Shown here piece by piece: positions 36,538-44,667 of a stretch of 64,000 nt of DNA. Source of the stretch: Roseateles_B sp051857535. Its GTDB lineage: Bacteria > Pseudomonadota > Gammaproteobacteria > Burkholderiales > Burkholderiaceae_C. Position 1 is the stretch's first letter; the number at the start of each line of letters is the position of its first letter. The notes under the pieces are model-generated. The model was not told where the DNA came from and did not search any database. It was given only the letters and a program-made list of their open reading frames with translations. Location: contig NZ_JBPZGY010000005.1 of the NCBI RefSeq assembly GCF_051857535.1, positions 248,001 through 312,000 on the forward strand, read 5' to 3'. The position numbers were made by a program, and so were the translations under genes.

Positions 36538-36948
36538 TCAGAGAAGAAGGCTTCCCTGGGGTGGCCCGCGGGACAGGGCCGGCTGCCAGACGCTGCGCTG
36601 TGCAGGCGAGGAGAGAAAACGTGCCGGCAACAGGGCCATCATGCGGCTGGCCACGGGCTGTGCCACGAGCGCTGGCGCAGGCGGGGCCAGGTCTTGCTGA
36701 TGGGCCGAGCAGAACTTGCAGTGGGCCCAGAGGCCATGGTCCTCGACACGCGGGCCGCTCCCGCCGGGCCATTCGCCCTGCTGCGCGCGGGGCGACACCA
36801 GGCTGGCGCGGCAGACCTGGGTGAAGGGCGTCAGCTCACCGCGCTGGGCCGCGACGACCTGCGACAGCGCAGGAGCCAGCGCGCCGAACCAGAGGCTCAG
36901 CAGCACCAGGCAGCGCAGCAGCAGAGGAGGCGGGCGGCGGTGTTTCAC
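36538..36948 (-). CDS. DUF2946 protein, CruR-like copper-responsive upstream ORF
   Basis: A 136-residue product from a GTG start without a clear ribosome site. A short basic N-terminus is followed by a signal-like helix LLLRCLVLLSLWFGALAPAL. The centre carries HCKFCSAHQ with Cys77 and Cys80, the DUF2946 hallmark, then proline clusters LAPPAPAL and RGPPQG. In Bordetella pertussis a DUF2946 ORF (CruR) was described as an upstream ORF whose translation controls the downstream TonB transporter gene according to copper. The same order and a hairpin right after the stop are seen here. Function as a regulator is an inference. Confidence 0.75.
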   Translation of the reverse strand: MKHRRPPPLLLRCLVLLSLWFGALAPALSQVVAAQRGELTPFTQVCRASLVSPRAQQGEWPGGSGPRVEDHGLWAHCKFCSAHQQDLAPPAPALVAQPVASRMMALLPARFLSSPAQRSVWQPALSRGPPQGSLLL

Positions 36949-37001
36949 GGGGCGCAGTGTAGCGAAAGGCTTCTTGCGCGAATACGAACTGGATCAAGCC
37001 T

Positions 37002-37790
37002 TCAGGACAGCTTGAGTTCAACGCCATGCTGTTGCAGGAGGTCACGCCAGGCGGGGTCCTGCAGGAGGCCGGCCGCGGTCTGGACCAGCCATTGGCTCTG
37101 CTCGGCCGGCATCAGCGGGGACAGCAGCAGGCGCCGCTGGTAGCGCTGCCTGGGCTGCTCGGCGAGGTGCAGCCGGGCATCAAAACCCGCTACCCGCTGG
37201 CGCCAGCCAGCCAGGCCGCTGCGCGACATGAAGATGACATGCACCCGCCCCATCAGCAGCATGCGCAGGCAGGCCTCCTGGCTGAAGGAGTCCAGGCGCT
37301 GCACCTCGCCGGCTTTCACCAGAGACTCCGTTTCGGGATAGACATGGCCGAAGACGCCGCCCAGGGTCAGCCCTCTGAGCGAGGCCGGGCCCTGGTAGTC
37401 CACGGGCTGGGACTTCAGAGAGACCACCAGATCCTCGTCCTGCATCAGGGGATCGGTCCAGATGAAGCGATGCTGGTCGGGGTCCTGGAACCAGGCCGGG
37501 CTCACCCAGGGCACCAGGCCGATCCAGTCGCTGCGCCCGACCAGGGCGGCCACTCGTCGGCGCGGCAGAAGCTCCTCGTGCAGAGGCGGCAGCAGCGGGC
37601 CGGCACGGTCTTGCAGCAGTGCCAGGAGGGCTCGTGTCAGGCCCTGGCCGGGGCCGGTGGAAAAGGGCGGGTAGTCGTAGTAGCTCAGCACGGGCAGCCC
37701 TGTGCGATCCGTCGCCAGCGCCGGGCGCCCCCCCGTGGCGGCGAGGGCCAGGGCGAGGCAGTGTCGACGGCTCAGGACGGGATCGGGCAT
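37002..37790 (-). CDS. Periplasmic substrate-binding-like protein (family 3 fold)
   Basis: A 262-residue exported protein. The N-terminus has SRRHCLALALAATGG, a possible Tat-type signal, ending GRPALA. The rest has the two-lobe binding-protein pattern: LPVLSYYDYPPFSTG, then VSLKSQPVDYQGPASLRGLTLGG and ending LLQDPAWRDLLQQHGVEL. No transporter genes are adjacent, so it may sense rather than import. It lies 53 bp upstream of the DUF2946 ORF on the same strand and 156 bp downstream of the M20 gene. Ligand unknown. Confidence 0.7.
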   Translation of the reverse strand: MPDPVLSRRHCLALALAATGGRPALATDRTGLPVLSYYDYPPFSTGPGQGLTRALLALLQDRAGPLLPPLHEELLPRRRVAALVGRSDWIGLVPWVSPAWFQDPDQHRFIWTDPLMQDEDLVVSLKSQPVDYQGPASLRGLTLGGVFGHVYPETESLVKAGEVQRLDSFSQEACLRMLLMGRVHVIFMSRSGLAGWRQRVAGFDARLHLAEQPRQRYQRRLLLSPLMPAEQSQWLVQTAAGLLQDPAWRDLLQQHGVELKLS

Positions 37791-37946
37791 GGTGGCTCCA
37801 GCGTCGCGGTGCAGGGCCGTGCCAGGGCGTGCCGGGGCGTGCATTGGCGCCGATCTTGACCCGTTAGGCTCCCGCAGGCCCGCAGTATGCGCCCAAAGCC
37901 GAAGCCCAGGGGGTGCCAACCGTGCGCTGCGGCAACGGCTGCGGGA

Positions 37947-39206
37947 TCAGGCGCAGAGCAGATCCAGCAGCGTGCGCGCCACCACCCGGGTGGCTCGATG
38001 CAGGTCCTCCAACACCAGATGCTCGTCTGCCCGCTTGGCGTTGGATTCGAGTACGGTCCGTGGCCCCGCGCCGTAGATGGCGGCCGGGATGCCGTGCTCG
38101 CCATAGAGCCGGACATCGGTGTAGAGCGGCGTCCCAGAGGTGGGGATGGGCTCGCCGAAGACCGCCTGGCCATGGCGCTGCAGCGGCTCGACCAGGCGCT
38201 CATGGCCGGGCAGTGGCTGCAGGGAGCGGGCCAGCAGCAGCCGTCGCACCTCAACCGTGCCGGCGAAGCCCGCGGCGGCGTCAGCGATCACCCGGCGCAG
38301 CTCGGCCTCGACCTGCACCGGATCCTCCTCGGGGATCATGCGGCGGTCCAGCTTGAGCACCACCTTGCCGGGGACGACGTTGGTGTTGGTCCCGCCCTCA
38401 ATGCGGCCCACGTTCAGGTAGGGATGCTGGATGCCCGGCACCTGGCTGCGGATCTGGCGGTAGCGCTCGTTCTGGGCGTAGAGCGCGTTGAGGATCTTCA
38501 CTGCGCCCTGCAGTGCGTCGATGCCGGTGTCCGGGATGGCGGCATGGGCCATGCGGCCATGTACGGTCAGCTCCATCTGCAGGCAGCCGTTGTGGGCCGT
38601 CACCACCTGGTAGCTGAAGCCGGCGGCCAGCAGCAGGTCCGGGCGGGTCAGACCGTGCTTCAGCAGCCAGCCGGGGCCCAGCTCGCCGCCGAACTCCTCG
38701 TCGTAGGTGAAGTGCAGCTCCACGCCGCCGCGCAGGGGCTGCTGCAGGCTCTCCAGCGCGCGCAGGGCGAAGGTGTAGGTGGCGAAGTCGCTCTTGCTGA
38801 CGGCGGCGGCGCGGCCGTAGAGCCGGCCGTCGACGACCTCGCCGCTGTAAGGGCCGTGGGTCCAGCCCTCGCCGGGCGGCACCACATCGCCGTGGGCATT
38901 GAGGGCGACGACCTGGCCGCCTTCGCCGTAGCGGCGGCGCACGATCAGGTTGGTGATGCTCTGCAGCCCGGCGGCCTCGGCCTCGGCCTGGGGCACGGCA
39001 TGGGGCTCGGCCTGCAGGCCCATGGCGGCCAGCAGCTCGGCTGTGCGCTGGGCATGGGGCGCGTTGTTGCCCGGCGGGGTGTCGGTGGGGACCTGGACCA
39101 GGGCCTGCAGATAGGCCACCTCTTCGTCGAAGTGGGCGGCGATCCAGGCGTCCAGCTGTGCGTAAAGCGCCTGACGGTCGGGTGTGGTGGGGGTGGGGTG
39201 GCTCAT
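37947..39206 (-). CDS. M20-family amidohydrolase/peptidase
   Basis: A 419-residue member of the M20 (ArgE/DapE/ACY1) metallohydrolases. Metal motifs seen are ALNAHGDVV (His105, Asp107) and YDEEFGGELG (Glu170, Glu171), with a lid domain including GCLQMELTVHGRMAHA. The usual bridging Asp in GRGxxDxK is replaced: the text reads GRAAAVSKSD, with Val136 at that place. It overlaps the UraD-AllC gene by four bases, so a role in ureidoglycolate or carbamoyl-compound hydrolysis is plausible but unproven. Confidence 0.82.
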   Translation of the reverse strand: MSHPTPTTPDRQALYAQLDAWIAAHFDEEVAYLQALVQVPTDTPPGNNAPHAQRTAELLAAMGLQAEPHAVPQAEAEAAGLQSITNLIVRRRYGEGGQVVALNAHGDVVPPGEGWTHGPYSGEVVDGRLYGRAAAVSKSDFATYTFALRALESLQQPLRGGVELHFTYDEEFGGELGPGWLLKHGLTRPDLLLAAGFSYQVVTAHNGCLQMELTVHGRMAHAAIPDTGIDALQGAVKILNALYAQNERYRQIRSQVPGIQHPYLNVGRIEGGTNTNVVPGKVVLKLDRRMIPEEDPVQVEAELRRVIADAAAGFAGTVEVRRLLLARSLQPLPGHERLVEPLQRHGQAVFGEPIPTSGTPLYTDVRLYGEHGIPAAIYGAGPRTVLESNAKRADEHLVLEDLHRATRVVARTLLDLLCA

Positions 39207-40987
39207 GCCTCGTGTTCCTTGCTCAATCCCTCCAGCAGCGCCAGCAGGGCGCGCACGGCGAGGTCTGCATCGTCATTGCTGACGGTCTCCAGCGGGTTGT
39301 GGCTGATGCCCAGATTGCCGCCGCGCACAAAGAGCATGGCTTGCGGCAGGGCCTCGTGGATCTTCATGGCGTCGTGGCCGGCGCCGGACGGCAGGCGGTG
39401 CACGGGCAGACCCAGGCGTTGCACGGCGGCCTCCCAGCGGCCCTGCCAGGCCGCGTCGCTGGGCGCGGCCGAGGCGACGACGGTGGGCGTGAGCGTCCAC
39501 TGCAGGCCGCGGTACTCGCAGATCTGCTGCAGCTGGGCACGCACTGCGGTGTCCAGCGCATCGCGCTGCGCGTCGTCACCGGCGCGCAGGTCCAGGCTGA
39601 ACCGGCAGCGCCCGGGCACGACATTGATCGAGCCGCCCGGCACCTCAAGCAGCCCGACAGTGCCCACGGTGCCAGGTCTTGCCTGGGCCTCGCGCTCGAC
39701 GGCCAGCACCAGCTCGGCGGCGGCGGCGGCGGCATCTCGGCGGCGGTCCATGGGCGTGGTGCCGGCATGGCTGGCCAGGCCGGTGATCTCGCCCAGGTAG
39801 CGGCGACTGCCGTTGATGGACGTGACCACGCCCAGGGGGAGGTCCAGCTCGCACAGCACCGGGCCCTGCTCGATGTGCAGCTCCACATAGCCCAGGTAGC
39901 GGGTGGGATCGCGGCGCAGGGCCTGGATGGATGCCAGCGTGCCGGGATGGCCGGCGGCGCGCAGGGCGTCCTGCAGGCGGATGCCTTCGGCGTCCTGCTG
40001 GTCCAGCCAGGCCGGGTCGAAGGTGCCCACCAGCGCGCTGCTGCTGAGGAAGGTGGCGGCGAAGCGCTGGCCTTCCTCCTCGGCAAAGGCCACCAGCTCC
40101 AGGGTGAAGGGCAGACGGCGGCCCTGCCGCTTCAGCTGCCGCACGGCCTCGACCGTGGCCAGCACGCCCAGGCGGCCGTCGTGGCGGCCGGCGTTGCGCA
40201 CGGTGTCGTAGTGGCTGCCGGTGAGCAGGCGCGGCGCATCGGGCCGTGCGGCATGGACGAGGCCCACCACATTGCCCAGCGCGTCGACGCTCACCTCGTC
40301 AAAACCCGCCTCGCGCATGGCCAGGGTCAGGTCTTGCGCGACGGCCTGGTGGGCGGGGGTCATATAGGTCACGCACAGCTGGCCCCGCTCGGCGAAGGGG
40401 GCCTCCGAATGCCGCGCGAGACGGTCGGCAGCGTCCAGCACCGCATTGCCCAGGAGGGGCGGCGAGGCGAACTTGTCGTCCAGGCGGATCTCGGCGATGC
40501 GGTGGATGTTGCGCAGGCATTCGGCGCGCTCCAGGTCCGGCGGCGCATGCAGGCGGCGCTCGAAGGCCTCGATGATGGCCTGGCGCGACAGGCCCAGGCC
40601 CCGCGGACCCCGCACCGCCAGGATGAAGGGCCAGCCAAAGCGCTCGCCATAGGCCTTGTTCAGCGTCTGCAGGCGTTCGAACTCGGCGGCGCTGCAGTGC
40701 TGCAGGCCGGCGCGGCTCTGCTCGTCGGTGGATTCGGCGGTCAACTGCCCGGCGATGGCGGCCTTGCCCGCGAGTTCCGGATGGGCGCGGATCAGGCCCA
40801 GTTGCTCCTCCAGCGAGGCCTGGCTCACTACCTGAGCCAGGGCCAACTTCAGGGCGGGCAGGCTGGCAAAGGGCCGGCTAGCGGCGGCGCGGCGGGCGAT
40901 CCAGGGCGAGTGCTCGTAGACGCCGTCCAGCGCGGACACGAAGGCCTCGGTGTCCAGCGTGTTCAGGTGTTGCAGGTCCAGGCTCAA
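39203..40987 (-). CDS. UraD-AllC fusion: OHCU decarboxylase plus allantoate amidohydrolase
   Basis: A 594-residue fusion. Residues 1 to about 165 are OHCU decarboxylase (UraD) with RAHPELAGK and FGWPFILAVRG. From about residue 185 follows an M20 hydrolase of the AllC/hydantoinase type: TGSHYDTVRNAGRHDGRLG, FAEEEGQRF, ELHIEQGPVL, SHAGTTPMDRR and SGAGHDAM. It converts OHCU to S-allantoin and, after PuuE, allantoate onward. Such fusions occur in other Burkholderiales. It lies between puuE (three bases) and the M20 gene (overlap), so this is one operon read from the GntR gene. Confidence 0.93.
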   Translation of the reverse strand: MSLDLQHLNTLDTEAFVSALDGVYEHSPWIARRAAASRPFASLPALKLALAQVVSQASLEEQLGLIRAHPELAGKAAIAGQLTAESTDEQSRAGLQHCSAAEFERLQTLNKAYGERFGWPFILAVRGPRGLGLSRQAIIEAFERRLHAPPDLERAECLRNIHRIAEIRLDDKFASPPLLGNAVLDAADRLARHSEAPFAERGQLCVTYMTPAHQAVAQDLTLAMREAGFDEVSVDALGNVVGLVHAARPDAPRLLTGSHYDTVRNAGRHDGRLGVLATVEAVRQLKRQGRRLPFTLELVAFAEEEGQRFAATFLSSSALVGTFDPAWLDQQDAEGIRLQDALRAAGHPGTLASIQALRRDPTRYLGYVELHIEQGPVLCELDLPLGVVTSINGSRRYLGEITGLASHAGTTPMDRRRDAAAAAAELVLAVEREAQARPGTVGTVGLLEVPGGSINVVPGRCRFSLDLRAGDDAQRDALDTAVRAQLQQICEYRGLQWTLTPTVVASAAPSDAAWQGRWEAAVQRLGLPVHRLPSGAGHDAMKIHEALPQAMLFVRGGNLGISHNPLETVSNDDADLAVRALLALLEGLSKEHEA

Positions 40988-40990
40988 GAC

Positions 40991-41935
40991 TCACTCCCAG
41001 ACAAAGGCGGTGGCCGGGTCGAAGGGATGCGTGGCACGCCAGTGCCGCGCGATGTCGATGCGGCGGCAGATCCAGACCCGCTCATGCGACTGCACATGGT
41101 CCAGGAAGCGCTGCAGGGCCTTCAGGCGGCCGGGGCGGCCCAGCAGGCGGCAGTGCATGCCCACGCTCATCATGCGCGGGGTCTCGGCACCCTCGGCGTA
41201 GAGCACGTCGAAGCTGTCGCGCAGGTACTCGAAGAACTCGTCGCCGTGGCTGAAGCCCTGGGGCAGGGCGAAGCGCATGTCGTTGCAGTCCAGGGTGTAG
41301 GGCACGACCAGGTGCGGCGCCAGGCTGCCGTCGCTCTTGCGCACCTGCAGCCAGAAGGGGAGGTCGTCGCCGTAGTAGTCGCTGTCGTAGGCGAAGCCCC
41401 CGTGCTCGGCCACCAGGCGGCGGGTGTTGGGGCTGTCGCGGCCGGTGTACCAGCCCTCGGGGCGCTGGCCAGTCAGGCGCTCGATGATGGCCATGCCGCG
41501 CTGCAGGTGCTCGCGCTCCTGTGCCTCGTCCATGCCCTGGTAGTGGATCCAGCGCCAGCCATGGCAGGCGATCTCGTGGCCCAGCTCGACGAAGGCCTGC
41601 GTGAGTTCGGGATGCCGCTCCAGGGCCATCGAGACGCCGAAGACGGTCAGCGGCAGGCCGCGGCGCTCGAACTCGCGCAGCAGGCGCCACACGCCTACGC
41701 GTGAGCCGTACTCGTAGATGCCTTCCATGCTCAGGTGCCGCGCGGGGTAGGCCGCGGGGTTGAACATCTCGGAGAGGAACTGCTCGGAGCCGGCATCGCC
41801 GTGCAGCACCGAGTTCTCGCCGCCTTCCTCGTAGTTCAGCACGAACTGCAGGGCCACGCGGGCCTGGCCCGGCCATTGCGCCTGGGGCGGATTGCGGCCG
41901 TAGCCGATGAGGTCGCGGGGATAGCGTGCGTTCAT
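40991..41935 (-). CDS. puuE: Allantoinase, polysaccharide-deacetylase type
   Basis: Hydrolyses allantoin to allantoate; a metal-independent-looking branch of the NodB fold found in urate clusters. The 314-residue product has YPRDLIGYGRNPP, VLNYEEGGENSVLHGD, a PARHLSMEGIYEYGSRVGVW region, HEIACHGWRWIHYQ and GWYTGRDSPNTRRL. The start MNARYPRDLIG is the family start; the open frame upstream belongs to other genes. It overlaps the GntR gene by four bases (ATGA). Confidence 0.93.
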   Translation of the reverse strand: MNARYPRDLIGYGRNPPQAQWPGQARVALQFVLNYEEGGENSVLHGDAGSEQFLSEMFNPAAYPARHLSMEGIYEYGSRVGVWRLLREFERRGLPLTVFGVSMALERHPELTQAFVELGHEIACHGWRWIHYQGMDEAQEREHLQRGMAIIERLTGQRPEGWYTGRDSPNTRRLVAEHGGFAYDSDYYGDDLPFWLQVRKSDGSLAPHLVVPYTLDCNDMRFALPQGFSHGDEFFEYLRDSFDVLYAEGAETPRMMSVGMHCRLLGRPGRLKALQRFLDHVQSHERVWICRRIDIARHWRATHPFDPATAFVWE

Positions 41936-42636
41936 AGCTGCAGGGCGGTCTTGAGGTCGGAGGAGGGTTGCTGCAGGCGCAGATGGGCTTCCACATGGCC
42001 CAGGTGCTCCAGCATCAGCTGCTCGGTGCGGGCGGCGTCGCCCGCCTCCAGCGCATCGACCAGGGCCTCGTGCCCGGCCTGGCTCTCGGCCGCCGAGTGG
42101 CTGCTCTGGTACATCAGGGCGATCAGGGAGGAGCGCGAGAGCAGCTCCTGCAGCAGATCGGCCAGTACCTCGTTGCCCAGCAGGCGGGCCAGCAGCACGT
42201 GGAAGTCCGCCAGCAGCCGGGTGCGGCCGCTGACGTCCTGGCGCTTCACGGCGGCACGCTCCTCGCGCAGATGCGTGCGCAGCTGCCGCACCTGGGCGGG
42301 CGTGATGCGGGCGGCCAACTCGCGGGCCAGCTGCGTTTCCAGCATGCGCCGCAGCTCGAAGACCTGGCGGGCCTCCTCCACGCTGGGCTCGGCCACGCAG
42401 GCGCCGCGCGCGGGCGTGAGCGTGACCAGGCGGTCGCGGCTGAGCTGGTTGAGGGCCTGGCGCACCAGGGTGCGGGAGACCTGGAAGAGATCGGCCAGCT
42501 TCTGCTCCGCCAGGCGCGTGCCCGGCATCAGGCGGCGCTCGATGATGGCCTGCGTCAGGGCAGCGGCGATGCGGTCGGTGGCGCTGTCGCCGTCCGGGGC
42601 GGCAGCAGGCGCCTTGCGGCGGGACGGGCTGGGCAT
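41932..42636 (-). CDS. GntR-family regulator with FCD domain
   Basis: A 234-residue transcription factor, probably the local repressor of the urate genes. A winged helix at about residues 20-85 includes GTRLAEQKLADLFQVSRTLVR and RDRLVTLTPARGACVAEP (two separate blocks). The FCD effector domain follows, with FELRRMLETQLAREL, ADFHVLLARLLGN and a late HEALVDALEAGD helix holding metal-site histidines. It is divergent from uraH, and a perfect palindrome lies in the 82-bp gap. It heads the operon gntR-puuE-uraD/allC-M20. The effector is unknown; a urate-pathway metabolite is likely. Confidence 0.9.
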   Translation of the reverse strand: MPSPSRRKAPAAAPDGDSATDRIAAALTQAIIERRLMPGTRLAEQKLADLFQVSRTLVRQALNQLSRDRLVTLTPARGACVAEPSVEEARQVFELRRMLETQLARELAARITPAQVRQLRTHLREERAAVKRQDVSGRTRLLADFHVLLARLLGNEVLADLLQELLSRSSLIALMYQSSHSAAESQAGHEALVDALEAGDAARTEQLMLEHLGHVEAHLRLQQPSSDLKTALQL

Positions 42637-42659
42637 GGTGATCGATGAGGTGTGTGCTG

Positions 42660-42673
42660 AAGTGTATACACTT
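42660..42673. promoter_or_regulatory. Perfect palindrome AAGTGTATACACTT, likely GntR operator
   Basis: A 14-bp perfect palindrome in the 82-bp gap between gntR and uraH, with a TGTATACA core typical in size and symmetry of GntR/FCD sites. It occurs again before puuD with one mismatch. Confidence 0.65.
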
Positions 42674-42718
42674 TGCCCATCGCCGCAGGCCGGCCACCCT
42701 GACCAGGACAGAAAAACC

Positions 42719-43081
42719 ATGGGCAAGCTCACCACCCACGTGCTGGACACCATGCACGGACGCCCCGCCGCCGGCATGCCGCTGCGGCTCTATCGCCTGG
42801 ATGCCATGCCCGGAGGGGCGCCGCATCTGCTCAAGTCCCTGCAGCTCAATGCCGATGGCCGTGCCGACGGCCCCCTGCTGGAGGGTGAGGCCCTGCTGGC
42901 GGGGCGCTACCGGCTGGTCTTTGCCGTGGCCGACTACTTCCGGCAACAGGGCGCAGAGCTGCCCGAACCCGCCTTCCTGGACGAGGTGCCGCTGGACTTC
43001 GGCATCGCGGACACCTCCGCCCACTACCACGTGCCCCTGCTCGCCAGCCCCTGGAGCTACTCCACCTATCGCGGCAGCTGA
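42719..43081 (+). CDS. uraH: 5-hydroxyisourate hydrolase (transthyretin-like)
   Basis: Second step of urate breakdown: 5-hydroxyisourate to OHCU. The 120-residue product has the full set of family motifs: LTTHVLDTMHGRPAAGMP at the N-terminus, GRYRLVFAVADYF, FGIADTSAHYHVPLLASPW and the C-terminal SYSTYRGS active-site tail. No signal peptide. It is divergent from gntR and four bases upstream of xdhC. Confidence 0.96.
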   Translation: MGKLTTHVLDTMHGRPAAGMPLRLYRLDAMPGGAPHLLKSLQLNADGRADGPLLEGEALLAGRYRLVFAVADYFRQQGAELPEPAFLDEVPLDFGIADTSAHYHVPLLASPWSYSTYRGS

Positions 43082-43084
43082 TCC

Positions 43085-43897
43085 ATGGCGCCCTGGCAGA
43101 CCCTGGCGCAGTGGCTGACCCGCGGGCCGGCGGTGCTGGTGCGCGTGGCGCAGGTGGAGGGCAGCGGGCCGCGGGAGGTCGGCGCCTGGATGGCGGTCAC
43201 GGCTTCGGGCCTGCTGGGCACCATAGGTGGCGGGCAGTTGGAGCATGAAGCCATGGCTGAGGCCCGCGCCGGCCTGGCCGCGGGGCATGTGCTGCAGGCG
43301 CGGCGTCGCTTTGCACTGGGCCCCAGCCTGGGGCAGTGCTGCGGCGGCGTGGTCCACCTGGATTTCGAGTGGCTGGACGCCGCCCACATTGCCGGCCTGC
43401 GCGAACGGCTGGGCGGCGAGGCGCACTGGTCACCCGTGGCCCTGTTCGGCGGCGGGCACGTGGGGCGGGCGCTGGTGGAGGTGCTGTCGCGCCTGCCCTT
43501 GCGCATCCACTGGGTGGACAGCCGCGAGGAGATCTTCCCGACAGGACTGGACGAGCGCGTCAGCACCGAGCATTCCGAGCCGGTGCAGGGCTCGGTGCCA
43601 GGTCTTGCCTCAGGCAGCCGCGTGCTGATCATGAGCTTCTCGCATGCGGAGGACCTGGACATCCTCGCCGCCTGCCTGAGGCGTCAGCGCGAGCGCGGCG
43701 ACCTGCCCTTCATCGGCCTGATCGGCAGCCGCAGCAAGTGGGCGAAGTTCCAGGCCCGGCTGCGCGAGCGGGGCTTCAGCGAGGCCGAACTGGCGGCCGT
43801 GCATTGCCCCATTGGCCTGCCCGGCATCGCGGGCAAGCAGCCGGAGGTGATCGCGATTGCCGTCGCTGCGCAGTTGCTGAGCCAGTCGGGCAGCTGA
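43085..43897 (+). CDS. xdhC: Xanthine dehydrogenase accessory protein XdhC
   Basis: Binds molybdenum cofactor and inserts the sulfurated form into xanthine dehydrogenase. The 270-residue product has GSGPREVGAWMAV, GTIGGGQLEHEA and LGQCCGGVVHL in the N-terminal XdhC/CoxI domain and a Rossmann domain with ALFGGGHVGRAL, MSFSHAEDLDIL and FIGLIGSRSKWAKF. It sits with uraH, while xdhA and xdhB are 11-13 kb away in the second block. It converges with the PCu(A)C gene. Confidence 0.94.
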   Translation: MAPWQTLAQWLTRGPAVLVRVAQVEGSGPREVGAWMAVTASGLLGTIGGGQLEHEAMAEARAGLAAGHVLQARRRFALGPSLGQCCGGVVHLDFEWLDAAHIAGLRERLGGEAHWSPVALFGGGHVGRALVEVLSRLPLRIHWVDSREEIFPTGLDERVSTEHSEPVQGSVPGLASGSRVLIMSFSHAEDLDILAACLRRQRERGDLPFIGLIGSRSKWAKFQARLRERGFSEAELAAVHCPIGLPGIAGKQPEVIAIAVAAQLLSQSGS

Positions 43898-43910
43898 ACG
43901 CCCCAGGGCT

Positions 43911-44444
43911 TCAGTGCTTGTGCTCTTGCGCAGCAGAGGCCGCGCCGTGCTTGTGGCCCATGCCTGCCGGCATGCCACCCTGCATCATGCCCATGCCGCG
44001 CGCGCTGGCCTTGACCTCCACGGTCTCGCGCTTCTTGTCGGCGCCTTCGAAGACCAGGCTCAGGGGCACGGTTTCACCGTCCTTGATGGGGGACTTCAGC
44101 TCCATGAGCATCAGATGGAAGCTGCCGGGCTTGAGCTCTACGGCCTGGCCTGCGGGCAGGTCCAGGGCCTCGAGAGGGCGCATTTTCATCACGCCGCCGT
44201 CCATCTTCATCTCATGCACCTCGGCCACGCCCGCTACCGGGCTGCTGACGCCCACCAGCTTGACCGGCTTGGCGCTGCTGAGCTGCATGAAGGCGCCCGT
44301 GCTTTTCTGCTGGGCGACGGTGGCGCGCACCCAGGCGTCCTTGACGGTGACCTGGGCCTGGGCGGCCAGGGCGGCGGTGCACAGGGCCAGACCCGTCAGC
44401 AAGGGGCGGGCAGGACGCAGGAGGGACTTGGAAATGAAGGTCAT
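43911..44444 (-). CDS. PCu(A)C-type periplasmic copper chaperone
   Basis: A 177-residue exported protein. The signal peptide ends AALAAQA. The copper motif H(M)x10Mx21HxM is exact: His77, Met88, His110, Met112. The C-terminal tail is rich in Met and His (GMGMMQGGMPAGMGHKHG and later QEHKH), adding metal-binding capacity. PCu(A)C proteins deliver Cu(I) to cytochrome oxidase or take part in copper handling. It lies inside the purine block but on the opposite strand to both neighbours, 7 kb from the TonB/YcnI cluster. Confidence 0.93.
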   Translation of the reverse strand: MTFISKSLLRPARPLLTGLALCTAALAAQAQVTVKDAWVRATVAQQKSTGAFMQLSSAKPVKLVGVSSPVAGVAEVHEMKMDGGVMKMRPLEALDLPAGQAVELKPGSFHLMLMELKSPIKDGETVPLSLVFEGADKKRETVEVKASARGMGMMQGGMPAGMGHKHGAASAAQEHKH

Positions 44445-44546
44445 CGAGAGGGCTCCGGGAGCTGGTTCAATCCTCTCAGTATGCCGTCAGGGCGGCGAGC
44501 GGCCTTGCGCCAGGTGCAGTCTTCGCACGGCCGCCGTCCGCGAGGA

Positions 44547-44560
44547 AACTGTATACACTT
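44547..44560. promoter_or_regulatory. Second copy of the GntR-type palindrome, before puuD
   Basis: AACTGTATACACTT, one mismatch from the palindrome at 42660-42673. It lies 108 bases upstream of the puuD start codon, in the 223-bp gap shared with the divergent PCu(A)C gene. Confidence 0.6.
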
Positions 44561-44667
44561 TCGCTTCGGTCGCCGCGGCCGCCTGCTGCCCGAATGCCAG
44601 CAGCGCATTCGCGACCTTCCCGGTTCACAGGGCCCGCTGTGGTGAGCCGCACTGGAGCTGATACCGC

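Noticed and set aside
39158..41704. 848-codon open frame opposite the UraD-AllC and puuE genes
   Set aside because: Antisense shadow; the minus-strand genes contain all catalytic motifs.
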